This document shows positions 58,379 to 64,000 of a DNA stretch of 64,000 nt, piece after piece (position 1 is the first letter of the stretch; every line of letters begins with the position of its first letter). Both the position numbers and the translations under genes were made by a program. The notes beneath the pieces are model-generated. The model ran no database searches. It saw only the letters and a list, made by a program, of their open reading frames with translations, and was not told where the DNA came from. The DNA lies in contig CM053809.1 of NCBI GenBank assembly GCA_028671895.1, positions 35,997,501 through 36,061,500 of the forward strand. Direction: 5' to 3'. The DNA comes from Oenanthe sinensis. Taxonomy: Eukaryota; Streptophyta; Magnoliopsida; Apiales; Apiaceae.

Positions 58379-60290
58379 ATGCCTCATATTCCTTTTACTA
58401 CTACCACATCATGGTGGAATCCTCAGGGACAGCAGTTTTTTCAGCCGCTATCAAAAAGTTTAAGCTTGAAAGTGGGATCTCCTCATGAAGCATGTGAAGA
58501 GGAAAATCATGGAGGTGAAACCGGTCATCATCCGCAAAACTTGGACCCATCCCCAACCCAGTCCCAGTCCACTACTGATCAATCTCATCAAGAAGTATCT
58601 GCTATAGAATATAACTGTTCACATGATCAGTACTTTTCATCTGATTCAGGTTACAGGCTTGCACAATACTTTTAATTCTCTTAAAATTTTTCATGATCTT
58701 TAATGGATGATATATTTTGGAAATATATTTTATTGGGGGTGTTTTTTCCCATATCCTTTCCATATTTATCATGCTTAGTTAATTGTCAATTGTCATTATC
58801 AAATCTTTGTGGTTTGTATATTCTTCATGACCCATGCGTTGATTTATTACTACTGGTTTGTCTTTCTCTTTCTGTCCTGTGCATGTATACAGAAGATAAA
58901 AATGCGTAGTAGGATAAATTCATCAAACATAGGAAAAACTTTTTGCCTAGTATTATTGATTTTCACTGAAGTATTTTTGGGTTTATTCTTCCATTTCTTC
59001 TTAATCATGCTAAATACTTTCTGTGTTGCATTGCATTTTGCAAATGGACTAATATTATACCCATAAAGTGGTTATACTTGCATCTTATTCTATTACATGA
59101 TAAAGCCTACATTAAAATGAAAGTCTTAGCTTGCTACTAGAAGCGTAACCTTCATATGTAATTATTATCTGATGTTTAGCTTCAAGTAACGAGTTTGCCA
59201 TCAAGTTATGTGTCAAAATCAATTTTTTTTCCTTTCATGCATTCAGCTCAAGGCAGAAGCTATAGCAAGCATGTCGAAGGTCCAGTGAAGCCAGTACTGG
59301 TTTTCTCAAATCCGTGTTTTGGAATTGACCGATCCCAAGCTGAAATAAACCCATCACTGGTAAGTTAAATTGTCGTCCATCGCTGTTTTTCTCTTGATCT
59401 CCTGGCTGTCAATTTAATATTTGTAATTTCCCTGTACAGGCTCATATTCCATATGCATACGGTGATCCCTATGTTAATGGATTATATACTGCTTATGGAC
59501 CACAAGTAACTGTCAGTACTGCTAAAACCATTTTATATGTTTTGACTAAAATTTCTAATGGTTACTGTGCATGTAGTTTGACTTCTGCTCTTGTGGCCTA
59601 TTTGTTTCTTTAAAACCATGTACAGCCCCAGGTGATAGACGTGCCGCCTATACGAGTCCCACTGCCTATCGAACTTGCAGATGAAGGTCCGATATACGTC
59701 AACGCAAAACAATACAATGGGATCATGAGGAGGAGGCAGATGCGTGCGAAGATGGAGGCTCAGAACAAACTCCTCAAAAGTAGAAAGGTATTTTGCACGT
59801 CCTGCAGTTATTGAATTATTCATATGATAACGTGTAAGTGGAGCTAATTGGACCTATATATGATAATGTGTAGCCTTATCTTCACGAGTATATTGTGTGT
59901 CCTGCAGCTTTGTAATAGTCATTTGACATAATGTAAGTAGGGCTAATTGGATCTTTATATGATGATATGTAGCCTTATCTTCATGAGTCTCGGCATCGCC
60001 ATGCAGTGAACAGGGTTAGGGGAACTGGGGGGCGCTTCTTAAGTAAGTCTGAGCAGTCAAACCCTGCTCACCCCTTCAACCACAATCTTGGTTCTAGCCC
60101 TGTCAATCAAGCAGAAACAGGCAAAGGCGAAGCATCAAAGGATTCTTCCTCTAGTATCATGTGTGTTGACAACAACAATAGTTCCTCTTTCCAGCATCCA
60201 AACCTGATGTACATTTCCAACATGGGCGGAGGAAATGGGGGATTTATGTACGAGGGGACTCCGCAACGATCATCTCCAGTTGTTCGGTGA
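58379..60290 (+). CDS. Nuclear transcription factor Y subunit A (NF-YA)
   Basis: CCAAT-box-binding subunit of the NF-Y trimer. Coding exons: 58379-58649 (exon from 58319), 59247-59359, 59440-59505, 59626-59787 and 59973-60290, all in frame. The conserved core runs from about residue 173 to 226. It comprises the NF-YB/NF-YC contact helix (IYVNAKQYNGIMRRRQMRAK), a linker (LLKSRK) and the DNA-binding part (PYLHESRHRHAVNRVRG and GTGGRF). The N-terminus is Gln/Ser-rich with TTTTSWWN and SLSLKVGS; the tail is Ser/Asn-rich. I start at the ATG at 58379 (MPHIPFTTT), giving 309 residues, because the upstream in-frame codon at 58319 is GTG. The frame is open back into exon 1 without an ATG. The 3'UTR carries a miR169 site. 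Placement within NF-YA subgroups is uncertain. Confidence 0.94.
59799..59990 (+). repeat. 100-bp tandem duplication creating a decoy NF-YA exon 6 acceptor
   Basis: Two units about 100 bp apart (from 59799 and 59899) share GTCCTGCAG, GCTAATTGGA and TAGCCTTATCTTCA. The second unit supplies the true acceptor and start of exon 6 (59973). The first supplies a near-identical acceptor and 13 bases of exon at 59874, followed by an unrelated continuation. Confidence 0.8.
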
Positions 60291-60323
60291 GAAATGGAAC
60301 AAGCAAATGACCATGTCACCGGC

Positions 60324-60344
60324 TGGGCAACTCATCCTTGGCTT
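60324..60344 (+). promoter_or_regulatory. miR169 target site in NF-YA 3'UTR
   Basis: CAACTCATCCTTGGCT and its flanks are complementary to the miR169 family with few mismatches, about 35 bases after the stop codon. NF-YA mRNAs are the established conserved targets of miR169, and the site lies in the 3'UTR in known cases. Cleavage in this species is inferred. Confidence 0.85.
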
Positions 60345-60840
60345 TGTAACTTTCAACTTAAAAATGTTCTAGTAAGAAGCATATGCAGTGCTTCTAGCAT
60401 GACTTCTGATGCTTAGTATTTTATGTTTAATATACTGAGGGGTCTGGACGATTCTTCCGCACCACTGGAGGATTCTCTAGTTCATGAACATCAACTGTTT
60501 AACTGTGATACTGTTTGTTGCTTATAAGTTGACTGTTTCGGTTTTTGTTGCAAGTTTTCAGGATCTTTTGGCTGTTTGCATTCTGTCAAGTTACCTGCAT
60601 CTGTCCAAATGTTACTATATATACTAAGTATGCCCTATGCAATTTTGAAACGGTCTGTTCGGATTGCGTGACTAATCTGAAAAGCGGTGGTGTTGCAATT
60701 ATATATAGTATTTTCTTTAATGATACTAGTGAAACTTCATGGTGTCTATGTTCAATTTAGACATTTACATGCAGAACAAAATTAGGCCCGTCTTCGAAAT
60801 TATGCATGCTAGATTATAATTAGTGTCATTGTGTGTCAGA

Positions 60841-60978
60841 GGCAGAGCCCCCATCATCATTGAACTGGCCTTCTCAGGTGGTTTCTTTCCACTAGCAAAA
60901 GCTCAAGCAAGAGTATGCCAAAGCTGTAAACATCACAGTTCTTTGGCGCCTTTCCTAGCATTGCATGTTCGGGTTCAT
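60841..60978 (-). pseudogene. Receptor-like protein kinase fragment, frameshifted
   Basis: On the minus strand the sequence reads PEHAMLGKAPKNCDVYSFGI then LLLEL, which matches kinase subdomains VIII-IX (the APE motif as PEH, then DVYSFGILLLEL) of plant RLK/Pelle kinases. Two extra bases then shift the frame, after which ASGKKPPEKASS continues. Upstream similarity fades at once. It is a short remnant and not a functional gene. Confidence 0.65.
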
Positions 60979-61358
60979 TTTGTTGGTATTTCTTGCAATC
61001 TGTTTTCTAAAGTTAGGGATCACTTGTCACCAGGGAGGTCTGTATATGCATGTATGCATGGTGCAATTGTTTTTCTAAAACTGAACCAAAACCATTAATG
61101 TTTAGCTTCTAAAGTTAGGAACCAAAACTGAATCAAACAATGCATTTACCAACACAATTAGGTCTCAACTCTCAAGCAGCAGCAGAATGCTAAAATTCTA
61201 TCTTGGTAGCAGAAAAGGAGTTGGTACAAAAATAAATACCTGCTGAACCACTTGAATCCATTAATATCTATTTTGGCTTCCCTTACCTGCTTATATCCCT
61301 TAGACGGAGTTTGAATACATTTCTGAAAGCTAAGAATGTACTGCTCTCGGCTTTGCAG

Positions 61359-63850
61359 GGCCAACTATAATGTTCTTCCGAGAGAATGCTGGAAGTATCC
61401 ATCCTTGCCTGTGTCTGTAGTTGTTTATTGGAGGAATGGCCTTGCTCTTTCTTCTGTTCCATACTTCCATTTAGAAGATATTTACAAAGTTAACTATCAA
61501 CGTAATAATGGAGATTACTTGCTCTCAGACAGTCAATATAAAATCTTCGTGCCTAGTTTTTTCGTAATATGACAGATTTTTACTTCAGTGACATACCCAC
61601 ATATTCCAATTCCGACATACCATTACTAGTAAATTTGAAAATTATACTCCAGAATAAATATTTGTAACGTCTGAAAGTTGATGTTACTATTATTCCGTTT
61701 ACTACAATACAAGTTATAAACAAATTTCCAAAATATGAAGTGACATTTTATTAAATTCTTGACAACTGATCGAGACCTTGGATTTGATATAGGATTGAGG
61801 AGTACTATTACACTATAGTCCCACCCCTCCTTATTTTATAGTTCAACTATTGCGGAAGGCCTTCATAATGTATATACAGATATAGCCCACCGGCTTGAGA
61901 TGGTGCGCATGATGTTAAAAAGACTACAATGCAATGTCTTTATGCTTTCTTATAGAGGGTATGCATATTTTGTGGATTATATATAAAGGTTATATTTCTG
62001 GTCTAGTTGCTTAAATGCATCCCTAGCTTCTGGAATATCAACTTTTTGCAAAACGATTTACTTGTTTAATCTAGAATATAATGGTTCTTGATAATGGACA
62101 GATATGGTGCTAGTGAGGGCTTCCCATCTCAGCAGGGCATTATAAAAGATTCCCGGGTCACCACTCTATTATTTATATTAATTTTACTTTTGGACCCTGA
62201 AACAGAGATGCTATTGAATCTCAAGAAGCATGTATCTTAATGTTAGCTAGGCTGCATTAGATCATCTGATTCAGAGGACATGCATTGACAAATCTAGTAT
62301 TGCAGTATTTGGAAGGTCACTTGGAGGTGCAGTCGGAGCTGTACTGTGTAAAAACAATCCGGACAAGGTAGAGCTCTTCAGTAAATTTCACGATTATCTG
62401 TGTTTACAAACATGCGTGGCTTGATCTGGTAGCATCTTTTGTTACACATTCTCTAACTGGTAATCTAGCATTTCAAATTCAGCAAATTCTGAGCAAATTG
62501 AAATTTGAGGACTACATAATGCCTCAAAGGGTGTAGCGGAGTCTTATTTGGTTACAAATGCATTCACATCTTAGTGTGCTTTAACTTTTGAGCGTGGAAA
62601 TTTGATATATAGTCACATACTTTCCGGTTCTTCCTGTCGGCATTTTAACAAAAATCAGATTGTGTGTTTCTCATACATCAAAATTCAGCTATGCACAAGT
62701 TTTCATAAAAGTTTTGAACATTTCTACCTGATAGGAGACCAGCTTTTCTCTCATATTTGTGTCTCTCATACACTCATACATTGGATTTTGCAAATCTAGT
62801 GTATTTGATTGAGTCATTCCTCTAAGGTAACTCATCTTAAAAAATAAAGATTCTTTATGAAGTCTATGTTAACATAAACTATACTTTTATAGTCTCTTTT
62901 TTATAAATATGTTTGTGATAGATAAGTTAATTTTTGTCCAAGTAGCACTTAAAAATATTAGATACTAACGTCTGTCTCATGTCTGTATGCTGTATAGTGA
63001 CGGGTTTAGCTTTTCCCTGAGAAATTTTAACTTGTTAATGACAATTTCACATGGTTCTAGTTGTTATTAACATATTCTTATTTGCTAAATCAATGTCTAT
63101 CTATACTGGGAAACTCCAGATGCAATCACTTCTTGCATGCATTATTCATATCTTTTTCCTTTGCAACTCCTGTTTCATGTAGTACCTATACAATTGAATG
63201 TGTCAACTCGACTCTGATAAATTCTTCATTACGGATCATAATATGTTTTTTACAATAAAAGAAAAGATTGCACACACAATTCACAAAGCAATAAATATAT
63301 TTAATCGTGTTCTGCTAAATTCAATTATGTGCGCCATATATGTTAACATATCCTTTCTGAGGTATTATATTGGAGGAAGTAGTTCAAAGGTCCCTAAGGT
63401 TCTTAATCATTTCGTTTGTTCTCCTTTCCTTGGAATACCATCGATATTGTTGGGCAGGTGAGTTTTGCTGGGACGATGCCTTTAGAAGCATGCACTTTCG
63501 GTTTTGGAGGAATTCTGATACTTTCGTATAAATATTTCAAACAATATTTCAGTTGCTTTGGGATATTGTAAATTTTTGTAACATTTGATTAGATCCCTTG
63601 ATAATAATGTTTACTGATGTCATCTTATCGTCCTCTCATGGCTCATCCTTTTGGTGCACTACCTCATTGTTAAGCTTTGGATGACAGGTGAAGCAGCCAA
63701 TTCTTAGCTTAATTTCCGGCTTAAGCGATGAGATGGTTCCTCCAACACACATGCAGATGTTACTGTGTATGCTAAAGCAGCTGCACATAATAAGCAATGA
63801 AAATTTGTTGAATTTCCTGATGGCATGCATATGGACACATGGCTCTACAG
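61359..63850 (+). pseudogene. WAV2/BEM46-type alpha/beta hydrolase pseudogene
   Basis: Six exon remnants in order: 61359-61394 (GPTIMFFRENAGN), 61880-61958 (IAHRLEMVRMMLKRLQCNVF then MLSYRG), 62102-62156 (YGASEGFPSQQGIIKD), 62251-62367 (AALDHL, nucleophile elbow FGRSLGGAVGAV, ending NNPDK), about 63344-63457 (YYIGGSSSKVPKVLN) and 63688-63850 (SGLSDEMVPP, then GMHMDTW in another frame). The GXSXG Ser, the Asp and the His positions are all represented. Against this: about 75 N-terminal residues and the exon after NNPDK are missing, insertions of five bases shift the frame near 63425 and 63762, and a TGA interrupts the last exon. Intact relatives are single-span membrane hydrolases affecting root bending. 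Confidence 0.75.
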
Positions 63851-64000
63851 CATGTACCAGAAAATAAAGAAGGTTCTGCAGTTGTAAGCCAGCATACACA
63901 GATACTGTTTGTTTTTCCTTATAAGTCGAAAAATACATACTTTTCGAAAACCAAAACGGAGCCATAGTTTTAATTCTATTTCTCATTTATAGAATTAATG

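Overview
The window is nuclear DNA from a flowering plant, most likely an asterid eudicot. An Apiaceae-like species is my guess from protein flavour only and is not proven. The evidence is strongly AT-rich intergenic DNA, spliceosomal introns (GT..AG), nuclear genes for plant-only proteins (PsbX, BREVIS RADIX, ELF4-like, BIG GRAIN 1-like, R2R3-MYB), and a dense load of small plant transposons (Stowaway-like, PIF/Harbinger-like, hAT-like and Mutator-like MITEs, Helitrons, a TRIM retrotransposon).

Layout. 0-10 kb: an R2R3-MYB neighbourhood on the minus strand. It holds one intact three-exon gene (7092-9248) with the bHLH-binding signature of the TT2/C1 (subgroup 5) type, plus two paralogous MYB scraps (exon 1 near 0.8 kb, exon 3 near 2.5 kb) and several MITEs and Helitrons. 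10-17 kb: no gene; nested MITEs and one hAT-type element with an 8-bp target duplication. 17.9-21.6 kb: an intronless dimeric A/B-barrel (UP3-like) gene on the minus strand and an ELF4-like circadian gene on the plus strand with a 5'UTR intron and an AUG-stop mini-ORF. 21.6-29.5 kb: gene-free repeat desert. 29.6-37.6 kb: a compact housekeeping block with cytosolic ribosomal protein S3 (+), the large subunit of replication protein A (+) and photosystem II PsbX (-). 39.5-40.6 kb: BIG GRAIN 1-like (-). 41.9-50.3 kb: a BREVIS RADIX family gene (-) whose 6.2-kb second intron carries a palindromic five-LTR TRIM array, a Mutator-type hairpin MITE and Helitrons. Its last exon appears to carry a one-base frameshift. 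50.4-56.1 kb: repeat desert. 56.2-60.4 kb: an NF-YA transcription factor gene (+) with a 5'UTR intron, uORFs and a miR169 site in the 3'UTR. 60.8-64 kb: remains of a receptor-like kinase and of a WAV2/BEM46-type alpha/beta hydrolase.

The genes are independent eukaryotic transcription units and do not form an operon or one pathway. Several (MYB, ELF4-like, BRX, BIG GRAIN 1-like, NF-YA) are regulators of pigment, clock, auxin-linked growth or stress. I saw no CRISPR array, prokaryotic system or intact autonomous transposon. The most unusual structures are the TRIM palindrome bounded by a single 5-bp target duplication, the frameshifted BRX exon, a duplicated covarying hairpin in an RPS3 intron that may be an H/ACA snoRNA, and the AUG-stop element before the ELF4-like start codon.
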